DNA of 64,000 bases from Adiantum capillus-veneris (GCA_014529385.2 CM043970.1:40417279-40481278), one strand, 5' to 3'. Positions 44,700-57,355 are shown, counted from the stretch's first letter. Notes: a model not told the origin generated them from the letters alone. Numbers and translations: made by a program.

Positions 44700-46170
44700 C
44701 CACTGTCTTATTGCAAGAGGAAGAGGATATTTTAGTCAAACATTTGATGGAATATAGGGATGTGTTTGCTTATTTGAACAAAGACTTAAATGGGGTGGAT
44801 TCAAAAATCTATCAATATATTCTTCCAATGGGGGAAGATGCACAGCTTAAGAAAAAAAACAATACATATACAATAAAACCTTTGCTAATAAAATTAAGGA
44901 AGAGATAGATAAACTTAAAGAGGTAGAGTTTGTATATGAAATCGAATTCATTGATTGGTTTTCTCTAATTGTGGTAGTACCCAAGAAGAATGGCATATTA
45001 AAAGCGTGTGTCAATCCTAAAACTATGAATTCATCCACCATAAGAGACAACTACTCCTTACCTATCTCTAAGCATGTATTAGAAAGGATAGCTGAAAAGA
45101 AGCATATAAGTTTTCAATTAGAATTTTGGATTACAGCTAGCTTACTATACACCCTAAAGATCGACACAAAACAATGTCTATTTTTGAATGTTGAACCATG
45201 CCATTTGGATTGACTAACACTAGGGCTGTGTGAACATGAGCCACTTTTGTGGTTATAAGCAGCTTTTTTGTAAATTCTTATTCTCATGGACCACAAAAAA
45301 CATCATCAAAACCTTTCAATGAGTTGTTCTCAAGGCATGTAGGGAGTTGAAAAAAAAACTAGAAATAAGTAAGCTCATGTAAAATTACTATTTTTTAATA
45401 GCTATATTTTAGGTACAATCAAACAAAAATTGCTCAAAAGTTTTGATATCCCATGTAGACCCCTAAAAAAACCTTCAAAGCATGGATATCTATACAATAA
45501 GAGTCTATGCTTATGCTATTTTTAGAGAAAAACTTGTCGACTTGTTTTAGGCTTCAAAAACATGTATGCTATTAATTTTTTAAGCCAGTTTTGTGGCTTC
45601 TTACTATTTGAAGATTTTTTTTAACACCACCTCAATGATATCGTATGCTTATAGTTTCTTGAAAAATAGACACTCTTAGAGCCAATTTTATAGAACGAGG
45701 TGTCAAGCCACTATTGTGGCTCAAGCCACTTAAGTGGCTCAAACATAGACCTAGTGTAACAGCGCCCCAAACACTTTCCAAAGATTAATGAGACACACCT
45801 TTAGGAAATATCTATGGTTATAGTTGGAATTATATTGATGATCTCTAAATTCATTCTTCATTAACAAGAGGATCACTTTGATTGCCTCAACATAATATTT
45901 TAAAAATATCGCTTATATAAGAGTTTTTTAGATCCTAAAAAGTGTGTTTTCATGATGCAAGAATAAAAAATTCTTAGATATATTGTTTCAAAAAACGGGA
46001 TTCAAGAGCTATTGAAAAGATCAAGGCCATTACAGAGTCTGTTAGACCAACTACACTACCTAAGGTTCAGGCATTCATGGGACATTATGGATATCATTAA
46101 ATATTTATATACATGTATTTTGTCCTAGCTAAACCTCTTTATGTCTTGATCACCAATTTTAATTGGACAA
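44700..46170 (+). pseudogene. Ty3/gypsy pol relic, split by a MITE
   Basis: Reading across several frames: YRDVFAYLNKDLNGVD, VVVPKKNGILKACVNPKTMN, DNYSLPISKHVLERIAEKK, then FGLTN broken at 45220. After the insertion come NTFQRLMRHTFRKYLW, YIDDL and VQAFMGHYGYH, then AKPLYVLITNFNW. These are RT and connection blocks of gypsy. The SKHVLERIA block resembles SEHVLERVA in the large gypsy element at 19-22 kb, so both may be one lineage. Many stops are present. Confidence 0.85.
45221..45753. mobile_element. hAT-like MITE (533 bp) inside gypsy RT relic
   Basis: The ends are TAGGGCTGTGTGAACATGAG and, in inverted orientation, TAGGTCTATGTTTGAGCCAC; both continue into CCACTT..GTGG. A TAGGGCTG start is typical of plant hAT termini. 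It splits the conserved FGLTNxPxTFQ region of the host RT, which defines the insertion point. The flanks ACTAACAC and GTGTAACA share TAACA and may be a decayed 8-bp target duplication. Confidence 0.7.
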
Positions 46171-46412
46171 TTGTATGTAAAATATCTTTTTTGAGATCTA
46201 TATTAATGTATGTTGTTATTGTTAGTTATTTGGCATCTCAAGAGAACTATCCAATTTTGTCCCATTATTTCTTTTGGAATTTAGGTATTTATTTGACTTA
46301 TTTGTCAAATTCTGAGTCGGAAAATTTACTGAAGTTTCTATATAAGCAACCCTTTGCCTCCATTGTATACACATTCAATTATTCATTGCCAAGGTTCATT
46401 GGTTCAGGAGAC

Positions 46413-46418
<6 letters not shown>

Positions 46419-46470
<52 letters not shown>
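46419..46470. repeat. (CT)n microsatellite
   Basis: About 50 bp of CT, shortly upstream of a PBS-like sequence at 46519. Confidence 0.95.
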
Positions 46471-46472
<2 letters not shown>

Positions 46473-46518
46473 GCTCACTCTCCTTGGTCTCTACGCTTTT
46501 GCATCGTAGACTTTGATA

Positions 46519-46530
46519 TGGTATCAACGC
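46519..46530 (+). promoter_or_regulatory. Possible degraded primer binding site
   Basis: TGGTATCAACGC matches the first eight bases of the initiator tRNA-Met PBS. No LTR pair or gag can be tied to it, so it may be coincidental. Confidence 0.3.
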
Positions 46531-47413
46531 CTTGGTGGAGGTCGAGATGCATCTTGAGAAAAGAGCAACCATGAACCTTGAGAAAGCCCCTTGTCATCAA
46601 CAACTAACACTCTCTATCGTTAGTTCACTAAAACGCAGCCTAGCAGGAGCCATCACCAAATGCACCCCACCATTTTTCAACTACTCTTCATTGATGAAAT
46701 TTGTAGGGGATAGTATGAAAGGTCTATTAGGCTATCCACAAAACCTTGGAAGAGAGAGGGGCATTCTTAAGCTAGAAAACCATTTGTTATTATAGCTGAA
46801 GGATTCTATTAATCATTAACTTCAAGAAATCAAGAAGAATATAAAGAACCTCCACTAATTTCTTAATACAATTAGAAGAAAGAGGACAAAGCTTGGGCTT
46901 AGACAAAGAAGTTGAAGAATATTGAGAGTCTCAAGTGAGGAGCTGGAAGTTGCAGCAAAATAATCGAAGCAATGAGGTAAACTTAATATTCTTTTCAGAT
47001 TGATATCTTTGTCTTTCAAGTTGGTATCTTTAGGTGCTATAGTCTTTGTTTATGTTTACCTCAGGTCCTTAGTTCAACAAGATTGCTCACTAGGAAACAT
47101 GAGAGGTGCATCACAATCATTTTGTGAAGTAATTCGGCCAAGGATTTAATATTGATGTAATTACCTAAAAATTTGTGTGCAAGGTCTTATTAACATGTTA
47201 ACATAATGACACTCAACATGATCACAAACAAGTGATTGAGAGCAACCTCGAAACCAACAAAAAGTTCGTCAGGCAATTTAATTTTCCCTGCGGGCTTGCC
47301 AGGCAATTACATTTTCCCTGCGACCCCGTCAAGGAAACCCTAATGCTCGGTGGGCCCACAACTAAATATATAGAGGGCCTCGATTAGGCCCGTTGGGTGC
47401 TATTTCTTGAGCC

Positions 47414-47416
<3 letters not shown>
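46531..47416. other. Non-coding, no gene recognised
   Basis: A short frame (MVEVEMHLEKRATMNLEKAP) starts here but lacks any family resemblance. A direct repeat with CAGGCAATTWAATTTTCCCTG-like sequence occurs at about 47270 and 47300. Confidence 0.35.
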
Positions 47417-47457
<41 letters not shown>

Positions 47458-47483
47458 AGACGACCGCCTTTGCAAGTACATCG

Positions 47484-47532
<49 letters not shown>
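47417..47532. repeat. Two (GA)n arrays
   Basis: GA runs at about 47417-47452 and 47485-47531 separated by CGACCGCCTTTGCAAGTACA. Confidence 0.95.
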
Positions 47533-47535
<3 letters not shown>

Positions 47536-48923
47536 GGGTTTTGTGGGAGCATGATCTACATCGCAATGCACGGAAGCAGTGGAGTACGTGACCACACAAA
47601 CTAGGTGTGTCTGTTGTGTGTGTATGTGTGTGTGTGTAGAGCTAATGTAGTTAACTACTCCACTTTCAGAAAAAGCACATGAGAGCCTCTAATGCCAAAC
47701 ACTATTAGGTTCAAAGTAGCAAACAAAGGCATTATGGACAATTTGGGCCACATTAAATGTACCAATCACCATTGATGGAACAGTTTATCTGCATCACTTT
47801 CATGTGGCCAAAGATCAGCATCTTAACGAAGCAGTTATTCTGGAGTGTCGTGGATGCGCACTAATCGAGCCATTCCAAACTGACAGGACAATACCTTACT
47901 GCTCAAACAAAAGGACCAATATTTTTCCACGTCCTTCGTACATACAGACCATGTATGGGAACCTCTACCATCACCACATGCACTAGCTCAATGATATTCC
48001 AACCGTGGTCAAGAAAATATAGGTTAAAAAATCCATCATGCAAACCAATCCTAAGCAAATGTGAATACCAAAACAACAAAACAATACAAGTCCGCCTACA
48101 TTGCCTACACAGAAATTAGACCTCGCCAAATTGCCTACGACTTTTGTTAGACAAACTAGGCCAATGAAACACCACCCTCGAAAACCCAACAATGTCAAGT
48201 GGGTATGGCAACCAAAACAAACCCGCTCCCATGAGGCCTCTTCTTGGAAATCCACAAGCAATTTTAGTGGCAACCAAAACAAAGCCCTCAAGCCCAACAA
48301 CCAGCAGAATCACAACATTTGCAGGTCACCGTCAAACACAGGGCACGTCCTCTACAATTCTATTGTTCAGAACACGCAGCTTCAATGTGACCTTGCTACC
48401 AATAGCCACTGAACATATTGTTCAGCACCTCTCTCTTGCACATCAGTTTGTTTCCCCATGCATATCCTCCATCCATATCATAGAGACACACTATACAGCT
48501 ATGCATAGGCACGTGCTTTATTTCCATGCACTCTACCACATGTTCGTCTGGGGCGACTCACTCTAGGAAGGGGGGAGAATGCGGTAGGATTATGAAGTGT
48601 ACATATTATTTCTTTTCTTTTTCTTTCCTTTCTTTTCTTAAAAAAACAGGTTTTTCAGAGCCTTATAAACTCTTAGTTGGCATAATCATGAGCCATACAG
48701 TTGGAGAGGGGGAATGGGGAGCACGCCCAGCGCGCTAGCACGGAATGCCTCCTATAGCCCAGGGCACACACTGCACCCCAATCCACTTTGCGAGCACCTT
48801 CGACTCGCTCTTTACACCAAACCACGTGCGCACACGAGCTCACATAGACACACCATAACTCACACAACCCGCGCACCTCAATGCAGTAGCTTTTACGCTC
48901 TCCCACATGCTCAAAACGCCCCA

Positions 48924-48927
<4 letters not shown>
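47533..48927. other. Non-coding, no gene recognised
   Basis: No frame here resembles a protein family. A T-rich TTTCTTTTC run lies near 48610. Confidence 0.4.

Positions 48928-48983
<56 letters not shown>
48928..48983. repeat. (CT)n microsatellite
   Basis: About 56 bp of CT. The Leu-Ser frames over it are artefacts. Confidence 0.95.
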
Positions 48984-48987
<4 letters not shown>

Positions 48988-50779
48988 AACACTCCGTCGG
49001 GGTGGCACACACCTGCCGAAGAGCCCGCACGCACACACACGAGAGCAGAAGAGAAGGGGGGAAGGGGGGCGAGACGATGCACCAAACTCACTGCAATGGG
49101 GGCCTTCTTTCATTCATTGGCACCAAACACTGTACAACCATCATCGCTGCAACCAAGGCACACTAAAGATCAAAGGGATGAGCCCCACTCAAGCCCGGCC
49201 TGAATGTTCCATGGCCACTGCTCTTCGTGAGCTCTCCATGGCTCCAAACGAACAAGCATCTCAAAAGCTCTAAAACGAACCGTCGAGGAAGTTCTCTTCT
49301 CCCTCCCTCCTTCTCCCCAAGCCCAAGGAAAAAAACCCTCCTTTCTTCGAAAACGAGGCCTCTTCTTCCTTTTGTTCTTTCTCAAACTTGCTAAAAAAAG
49401 CCACTTAGCAAGCAATAGCGCCCGGCGCTATTGCTCCTTTTTTCACTTCAAAAAAACCTCCACTTGCCCTTTATTTTTATTCCTCCTCAAAGCATTATTC
49501 ATTTGCAAACTCCAGCCACCATATTCTTTTCCCTTTACAATTGATAACCAAGGTAAAGTCTTAATATAAGTGTTCCATGCCGTCGGTGCTTCGCGTGCTC
49601 AAATTCGTCAGATGAGTTTCTCCCAGTTATGCCACATGAGAATTTCACCGTGCTGATTCCAAATTCCAATCCTTGTCCACCACTCGATGCCACGCTAGCC
49701 GCGAAAAACATGTCCAAAAATGGAAAAGAACATTCGACCTCTTTTCATCATGGTTGCTTGCCTACTGGAACTATGCGTATAGCGATGCCCATGACTCTGA
49801 TCGGTGATCCGCAAATTTTGGCTAACTCCCCACATTGCATAAAATTTTCTAGAATCTTGGCGAGCCTACAAAACATGCCTGTCAGCACGCCCACCAACAT
49901 GGCCCGATGAGCACATACCCGACCCCCGGCAAATATTCCACAGGCCATTACTTGCTCGTGTCAGCTCCGAATGGCGAACCAAAAAGACCGGCATGATCGA
50001 CAGCTTGAGCTTTACACGTGTATTCATTGATCCCATTTTTCGCCACATGTATGTACCTGCTCTGTCCGTCGGGACCTGCAAAGCATCCCACTTCAACTTG
50101 CCATATCTCGCACATCTGGGCTCCGTTTGACGAGCGGTCTGGATCAGCTTCTAGAGCACATCAAGCATCACATTTCGGCACACAAAACCATCACTTCGGA
50201 CACATGAGGCCACCATACCATCGGCCTAAAAAGCTAGATCAAACCTACACTTTCGCCACGACATTCTCTCCTAGGGTCTTCGTTCCTGCTTTAGACCTTT
50301 GCCATGCGCATGCTAGCACCCTTTGCACTGCATAACACACTTTCCAGCTCGAACCAACTTTGGCTGTACCACCGTCACCATCTAATATTAGGATAAGAGT
50401 ATGTATGTAGGAAAGGCTACACTAATTTTGCCTAATTTTTGACCGATTAATGATAATTGTAAATAATTTTCTTTTACAGAAAGCAAAAAAACCACAGATA
50501 ATCAACAAAAATTGATAAGTCGAACCAGGAAAGTCGGAATTGACTTTTGAAAGCAAACGCCAAAACTTCAAAGCAAGGACTTTGAACATGGCAAATATGG
50601 AAAGATTCGACACAAGATGGATTTTGAGCCAACTTTTAAAGGATCAAAACTGTAGATCAAACACCATTTGTCAACCGAGCGTCAGAGTGATGAACGGTTC
50701 AAACCGTAGGTGATATGAACAAGGGGCATTGCAGGTAAACTAGGAACATATAGTCAAATGGGGTAACATAAGCTCATTT

Positions 50780-50823
<44 letters not shown>

Positions 50824-51122
50824 AGAGCCACAGGAGCATAGAGTTTTCGTATTTGTTTCTTCCCGCTGCGACCACCTCGGTGGATCTTACTACACCAGAT
50901 TTGACAGGTATGATCATTAACCTTGCAAGAGCATGTGTGTATGCCCCATACTGCATCAATAGTGCCAAAACAACAGATCAGAGCAGTACAAAGTCTCAAA
51001 ATTGGCAAACTAACAAGGCCAATGGGGAATCACAAAACTCATCAAAAACCAAAAATCTTTCACCAGTCGACACCAGATAGCTGACAGAATCAGGCAAGAC
51101 AAAAACAACAACAAAAGGTGGT
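48984..51122. other. Non-coding; GC-rich then mixed sequence, with a (CA)n array at 50786-50821
   Basis: No gene recognised. It includes a short perfect palindrome (49411-49435) and a CA microsatellite. Being upstream of the second coiled-coil gene, it could contain that element's 5' LTR and leader, but I find no match to the 3' LTR at 60357. Confidence 0.35.
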
Positions 51123-51259
51123 GGAACATGGATCGCAATCCATGTTCCTCAAGCCCTAAAATCAGAGAAAATTGTATAGGAGCACCCATAGATGGCCAGG
51201 AGCAAACTTTTATAATTGGATTTTCAAAATGCATCCCAACATGGATCGCGATCCATGTT
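51123..51259. repeat. Two near-identical palindromes centred on GGATCGCRATCC
   Basis: A 26-bp inverted repeat with one mismatch pair (51123-51148) and a perfect 22-bp palindrome (51238-51259), each CATGGATCGCRATCCATG plus flanks, lie 115 bp apart in direct order. Confidence 0.85.
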
Positions 51260-51332
51260 CCTTTTTGCCAAAATCAGGGTAGGGGTGGCTCACTAGTAGC
51301 TGGGGGGTTTGGGGAACGGACTTCAGACGAGC

Positions 51333-52006
51333 TCATGAGCTTATAAGTTCAATTCAGTACAATGGGAAAGCAACTCATATTGACAAGGATGGGGTAGTAG
51401 TTAAGGTAAAGATCACAATAGAAATTATCAATGAAGCCCTCCACTTGCAGCAAGGGACGCACAATCTCTTACAAAAGACAAAGGCAATAGATAATGATAA
51501 AGCCTTTCTGAAGCAACGAGGCCACAAGTTGACGTATCAAAATTTGATATACTCAAAAACTGAACTGCCATTGCGCCTTATATCACAACACTTTAAAGTG
51601 CACAAGCCGCCCAGATATACAAAACCATTGTTGCACATGGCCGTGGTAATGGCAATGGGCTTGGTAGAGGGAAGAGTGGTTAGTTGCAACTTCGGCAATT
51701 ATCTTCTTGACAACATTGTCGAAGCAAACCTAAAGGGGAGCCAAAGAAGCAAAGCCTACATGAACGCGGGACCAATGCTGACGTGTATTGCCTATCAAGC
51801 ACACTAGGGATGATCAATGATCTACCACCAGTCGAAGCGCAGATAGATCTAATCCACAGATCTAAAAGAGCAGTAATACTTGTGGCAGGACCTTCCACCA
51901 GGCCAAAACCAGAAGTTAAGCAGACAAGGCAAAGCGCAACTTTAAAAGATTCTGATAGCAAAAAGACACAGTCAAATGCTCGGAGTAGCCAGAAGCTGGG
52001 TCCCAA
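51333..52006 (+). pseudogene. N-terminal part of coiled-coil retroelement protein (copy 2)
   Basis: Frames read VQFSTMG, then IDKDGVVVKVKITIEIINEA, LLQKTKAIDNDKAFLKQRG, LPLRLISQHFKVHKPPRYTK and NFGNYLLDNIVEANLKGSQ, and after a stop and shift near 51805 DLPPVEAQIDLIHRSKRAV and a Ser/Lys-rich linker. This is a compact folded-type domain of about 160 residues that I do not recognise. It is cut at 52006 by the copia insertion; the gene resumes at 57548. This domain is not visible in copy 1 at 28.4-30.8 kb. Confidence 0.5.
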
Positions 52007-52198
52007 TGAAGGAGTACGAGCGGAAGTGCGACGCGAGAGAGAGTGTGAGAAGAAGAGCAAGACAATATGGTGAACTCACTCTACTGTAATGTGTAGAGCA
52101 TAGTGAGTTCTTATTAGGTTTTTACAAAAGAATATGTGTACATACCTGGCGGCCCGCCCACTTACCTGGGCGACCACATTGGGCTTTATACCCCAACA
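52007..52198 (-). repeat. 3' LTR of minus-strand copia element
   Basis: On the minus strand starts TGTTGGGGTATAAAGCCCAA and ends TCCTTCA. It is the same length as the 5' LTR. Confidence 0.95.
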
Positions 52199-52213
52199 AC
52201 CTCCCACTTAAAG
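52199..52213 (-). promoter_or_regulatory. Polypurine tract of copia element
   Basis: Minus-strand TTTAAGTGGGAGGT abuts the TG of the 3' LTR. Confidence 0.8.
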
Positions 52214-52287
52214 TCCAATGTGGTACTTTAAGTGTGAGAGAAGCTACTATACAAGCTAACAGACAAGAGATGTAGAGAAGTGATGTA

Positions 52288-55200
52288 CTACCCTACACCT
52301 AACTGCTTGCGAAAATGCGCAAAGCTCTCTGAGGGAAGTCCTTTTGTAAGTAGATCAGCAGGATTTTCTGTGGTGTGAAATTTGACAAGCTGAAGTTGCT
52401 TATCCTCGAGCATTTCCCTGATGAAATGATACTTCACATCCACATGCTTTGTCTTTGATTGATAAACTGGATTGCGAGCCAATTGTATAGCACTTTGACT
52501 ATCACAATATAACACAGGCATCTCTTCTTTGATTCCCAAATCTTTTACTAGTCGATTAAGCCAAATTGATTCTTTGCATGCCTCTGATGCTGCAACATAT
52601 TCAGCCTCTGTAGTAGACTGAGTAACACAATCTTGTAATCTAGAACGCCATGATACTGCTCCACCAGCCAATGTAAAGACATACCCTGACGTAGACCTTC
52701 GGTTGTCTAAGTCACCTGCATAATCTGAGTCTGTAAAACCCTTTACACTTAGCTCCTGACTCCCATAGCATATACGCATACTCTTTGTAGCTTTCAGGTA
52801 TCTCAATATTCCTTTCACTGCCTCCTAATGTTTCTTGCCTAGGTTTGACATGTATCGACTTACTACTCCCACTGCAAATGCAATGTCTGGGCGAGTAGCA
52901 ATCATTGCATACATCAAACTACCCACTGCAGACGCATATGGAATCTTATCCATTTCAGCCTGTTCTTCCTCAGACACAGGACAATCTTGTTTGCTAAGTT
53001 TCACATATGGTGGCAATGGAACACTCAGTGCCTTTCCCTTATCCATATTGAAACGTTGCAAAACCTTACCAATATACTCTGTTTGAGATAACCAAATCAA
53101 CTTCTTTGATCCGTCTCTCTCAATGCGCATACCAAGTATATGACTTGCCTCACCCATGTCTTTCATGTCAAACGATTTTGCCATCTTTGACTTCAAAGCT
53201 GAAATTTCTTCCAAGTGCTTGCCAGCAATCAACATGTCATCCACATACAAAATAAGGATCAGCCAACTACCATCCTTAGCCTTCTTTGTATATAGACAGT
53301 GATCGAACTCACTTCGTTTGTAGCCTTGAGAAGCATAAACTTGTGGAATTTATGGTACCATGCCCTCGGTGATTGGTTTAAGCCATAAAGACTCTTTAAC
53401 AACTGGCATACCCAATCTTCCTTGCCTTTCTCAACAAACCCTTCTGGCTGCTGCATGTAAATTTCCACATCTAAATCACCATGCAAGAACGCTGTCTTGA
53501 CATCCATTTGGTGCAACACCAAATCTAATATGGCAACCAATGCAAGAAAGCATCTCAATGTAGTCATCTTGACCACTGGAGAGAAGACTTCATCAAAGTC
53601 AATGCCTTGTTCTTGCTTAAAGCCCTTGGCAACAAGCCTTGCTTTGTACTTTGGCTGACTATCATGAGCGGTGATCTTATACCTGTAAACCCATTTACAG
53701 GGTAGATCCTTTTTGCCCCGTGGTAATTTAACTAGCTTCCATGTCTGGTTTTTATGCAGAGCTGTCATCTCTGACTGCATGGCCAATTGCCAATTCCCGG
53801 AGTCCTTCATTTGCACTGCTTCCTTGTAACATGAAGGCTCATTGCAATCAGTCAACATGACATAATTCATAGATGGAACAAACCTATTAAGAGGTCGCGT
53901 GACACGTCCAGATCTACGCACAATAGGTGGCTCAGGCTCAGCCACAACCTGTGGTTCCACTCTATCCTGTCCTTGCTCCTCTTGAGCCCTGACATTTTGT
54001 CTTGCACGTGCAGGTCCATCTTCTTGGAAGACAACTCTTCTAATCTCCTCAACCCTCTCTGGTTTATAATGATATTTGGATTCATTAAAGTGAATATCAT
54101 TGCTGCGGACAACCTTTCTGGATTCGGGATCCCAAAGTCTGTACCCCATCTCACAAGAATTACCATAGCCTAGAAAGATGCACTTTCTACTCTTTGGCTC
54201 AAGTTTGTTCCTAAATTCCTTTGGAACGTGAGTATATGCCTCACAGCCAAAGACTCTGAGATGCTTGTATGAGGGCATTTTGCCTGACCATACCATCTCT
54301 GGCACTGAATCCTTCTGCAAAACCTTGCTAGGAGATCTATTTACAAGATGAACAGCTATTGATACAGCTTCAGCCCAAAACCCATTTGGCAGTTGTGCAT
54401 TAGACAACATACTTCTGACCTTCTCTTGTATGGTCCTATTCATCCTCTCAGCAACACCATTTTGAGGAGGATTGTAAGGAGCAGTAAGTTCACGTTTTAT
54501 ACCTTTTGACTCACAAATGTCCTAAAAGGCCTTTGAAACATACTCTCCACCATTGTCAATGCATAAGCATTTAAGCTTCTTGCCACTCTGATTCTCCACA
54601 AGTGTCACAAACGTTTTGAAAACACTAAATGCTTCATCCTTGTGCTTGAGAAAGTAAACCCATACTTTCCTCGAGTAATTATCTATAAATGTCATAAAGT
54701 AAGAAGCTCCCCCTAGATATAGGTTAGGCATAGGTCCACACAAATCACTATGAACAAGTGCCAATTGTGTATCTCTTCTATTGCTTCTATGCTTATGTGG
54801 CTGTTGTGTTTGCTTACCATACAGACAATGTTCACAGAATTCAAAATCATTAAATGAAAAGCCAGGAAAATAACCAAAACGAGACAAGATTTCCATTCCC
54901 TTCTTGGACATATGTCCTAACCGGCTATGCCACAAAGAAACGTTCGGCTTCTCGGTTACATTGATTACATTTTTAGAGACATTTGATACATAAATCATGT
55001 AAAGTCCTCCAGACTTTACTCCATGTGCTACTGTCATAGAACCCTTGGATATCTTCCACATGTTCTGTCCAAAAGTGGTGACGTAGCCAGCATCATCAAG
55101 TAAACTTGTGCTGATCAAGCTCTTTGTAAGTGCGGGAACATGTCTCACATTCTTCAGCGTGAAAGAAGAGCCATTCTGAAACTTCAATTGAACATCTCCA

Positions 55201-56267
55201 ACACCTAAGATCTCACATGTCTGTCCATTGCCTAGCCGAACATGATCTTTAGTGGTCACATAAGAAGTAAACCACTCCTTGTTTGGAGACACATGAAGTG
55301 ATGCCCCTGAGTCTATAATCCAGTCACTCAGTGCATTTCCATCATATGCTGTAAGAAGAGCTGAGTCCATTGTATTCTTCAAGAAGTAGATGTCTCCTGA
55401 CACTAGACTGTCATCCTCTGCAACAGTGTTTGTCACATTTATTTCTTGAATCTTCACTGAGGACTTGTTCTTCTCACCATGGTCTTCAGCTTTCTCTTTG
55501 CCTTTTTCTGCTTTCCATTCTCTGCAGTCTCTTTTCATGTGACCCTTCTTGCCACAATGGTAGCATTCTATGTCACTCTTGCCTTTAGCACTGCGGGACT
55601 TGCTACGAGACTGATTCCTCTTTCCACCTTTGTACTTTTCTTTGGTCCTTCCCCTGACAACTAAGGCTGTTCCTTTGCCTTTGTCCATTGTCTTTCTATT
55701 GGTTTCTTTAGTAAGCAGACTTCCTTCTACACCTTCTATGTTCAAACCATCTGGAGGTGCAGAATTACTCAAAGCTGTGCAAAAAGTGTCCCAACTGTCC
55801 GGCAATGTGATCAACAGGAACATAGCTCTAACAGGTTCATCAAACTTGACACCTTGAGCTGACAACTGACTATAGATTGTGTTGAATTCATTCAAATGAT
55901 TGGACATAGGTGTCCCTTCTTTCATCTTCAAGTAAACAAGCTTCTTAAGCCAGTATACCTATGAAGCTGCACTCTGCTTCTCATAAAGATCACTCAGCTT
56001 TAACCATGCTTGATAAGCCGACATCTCGTCTGCTACATTGAAGTAAACGCTTTCTGCCAAAGTCAGCATAATGGTAGAAAGTGCCAATTCATCCATTTCG
56101 CTCCATTCATCTTCGTCCATATCTTCTGGTTTTATCCCCTTGAGCTTTATAGGTTTTATCTGCTTCTTTTGTACCAACACGTGCCAAATCTGCTGCTTCC
56201 ACAATGGGAAATTGGTTCCATCCAGCTTCTTGATATTGTAAAGAGCAGTGTCCTGTGATCCAGCCAT
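52288..56267 (-). pseudogene. copia gag-pol polyprotein
   Basis: ATG at 56267 opens MAGSQDTALYNIKKLDGTNF. Gag ends with CYHCGKKGHMKRDC (CX2CX4HX4C). Protease: DWIIDSGASLH. Integrase: LWHSRLGHMS, FCEHCLYGK, HSDLCGPM, CIDNGGEY and NGVAERMN, with 35 codons between the last two catalytic positions. RT: KWVYRYKI, KSLYGLNQSPRAWY and an intact MYVDDMLIAG. RNase H: FTDSDYAGD, STTEAEYVAA, YCDSQSAIQLA and HVDVKYHFIRE. TAG codons lie at about 55959 (AAS*VYW), 54522 (KAF*DIC) and 52819 (KKH*EAV), each one transition from the expected residue. A one-base loss near 53326 shifts the frame just before YVDD. Tork/Tnt1-like by general appearance. Confidence 0.95.
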
Positions 56268-57341
56268 AGCTACGCTTCACAGTGGTTTACTTTCCTGGGA
56301 AAAATTCGGCAGAGTTTCCCCTGTAAACTGACCTCTGAACCAATATCAACCTGTCAAATGAACCAAGAAAGCTTCAGATTCTGCATAAATTTCGGCAGAG
56401 TCTCCTTTGTAAAATGGCTCTGGTGTACTCAAAAACAGACCAAAAAACAGCTCAAAAAACACTGTCTCTCTGACACTGTAAGCTGCGGGTAAACCTATCC
56501 TGCACCTGTACTGTCTCTCACTGTCCTGTAAGCATAGACTGCGACAATGCCTCAACGGCAGTAAAGCAAAGATGCAATCCCAACTGTCTAACTCACAGTC
56601 AATACATCCTAGCTGCCTATCTAAGCGTGCTTGAGGGATCGCTCCAAGACCTGTATCACCGAAAGGATCTCAACATTCGAGAATCCCCCAGCTCAATAAA
56701 ACCTCACTCGACCCTCAACAAAGGCTGCAGTAAATCTGACAGTACATACACTTCCCACAAAGTCATACATCCACACATTTCCCACTATATGTTGTAACCG
56801 TTGCGGCGGTTGTTTGCTGCGTGACTCACAGCTAGCAAACCCTCAACAAACATACATCATCTCTGACAATACATCCCATGTGGAAGTACCTGCAATGTCA
56901 GGATGAAATCTGGAATATCAAGCAACAAATACAAACTACCTGATGAACTAGTGGATGTCGCCTACAGTCTGTGTGTAGATGTGCCCGTGTCGTATGTGAC
57001 ACGCCTCCAAGAACTGTGAGCCGTCCTTCGATGTGTAGACAGCCACAAATCAACACTCTGGGAGTGTCGATATCCTCAGCACCTGCAGTCGTAGGCCGAA
57101 AAACCCCAAATTTGCAGAGTCAGATCTGCACCCGCCGAAACCACGTATTCGAAAATGGCCTGCGCAGAACTTTGTCGAAGCTGAACGGTGGCCGAGATGA
57201 CCTCATAATGAAATTTTGAGAACACCAAGCCCTACGAGCACTCCCACAGGATTTGGGGCCGTGTCTTTGCCTGTCGAATTTCACTCCAATCTGAGTTGGT
57301 GACGCTAGCCTCCTGCAGTGCTGCCTCGAGCCTCGATCTGA
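56268..57341 (-). other. Long untranslated leader of copia element
   Basis: About 1.07 kb separates the PBS from the gag ATG. Two copies of an ATTCGGCAGAGTYTCC block (near 56305 and 56391) lie close to gag. No supported frame. Confidence 0.7.
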
Positions 57342-57353
57342 GCTCTGATACCA
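57342..57353 (-). promoter_or_regulatory. Primer binding site of copia element
   Basis: Minus-strand TGGTATCAGAGC, a perfect 12-base initiator tRNA-Met PBS, two bases inside the 5' LTR. Confidence 0.95.
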
Positions 57354-57355
57354 GT

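Noticed and set aside
46519-46795. A new LTR element starting at the PBS-like site
   Set aside because: Only eight bases match and no gag, PPT or LTR partner follows, so it is kept only as a low-confidence site.
48673-49203. Several overlapping frames of 80-150 codons on both strands
   Set aside because: They span a CT array and GC-rich sequence where stops are rare by composition; no motif.
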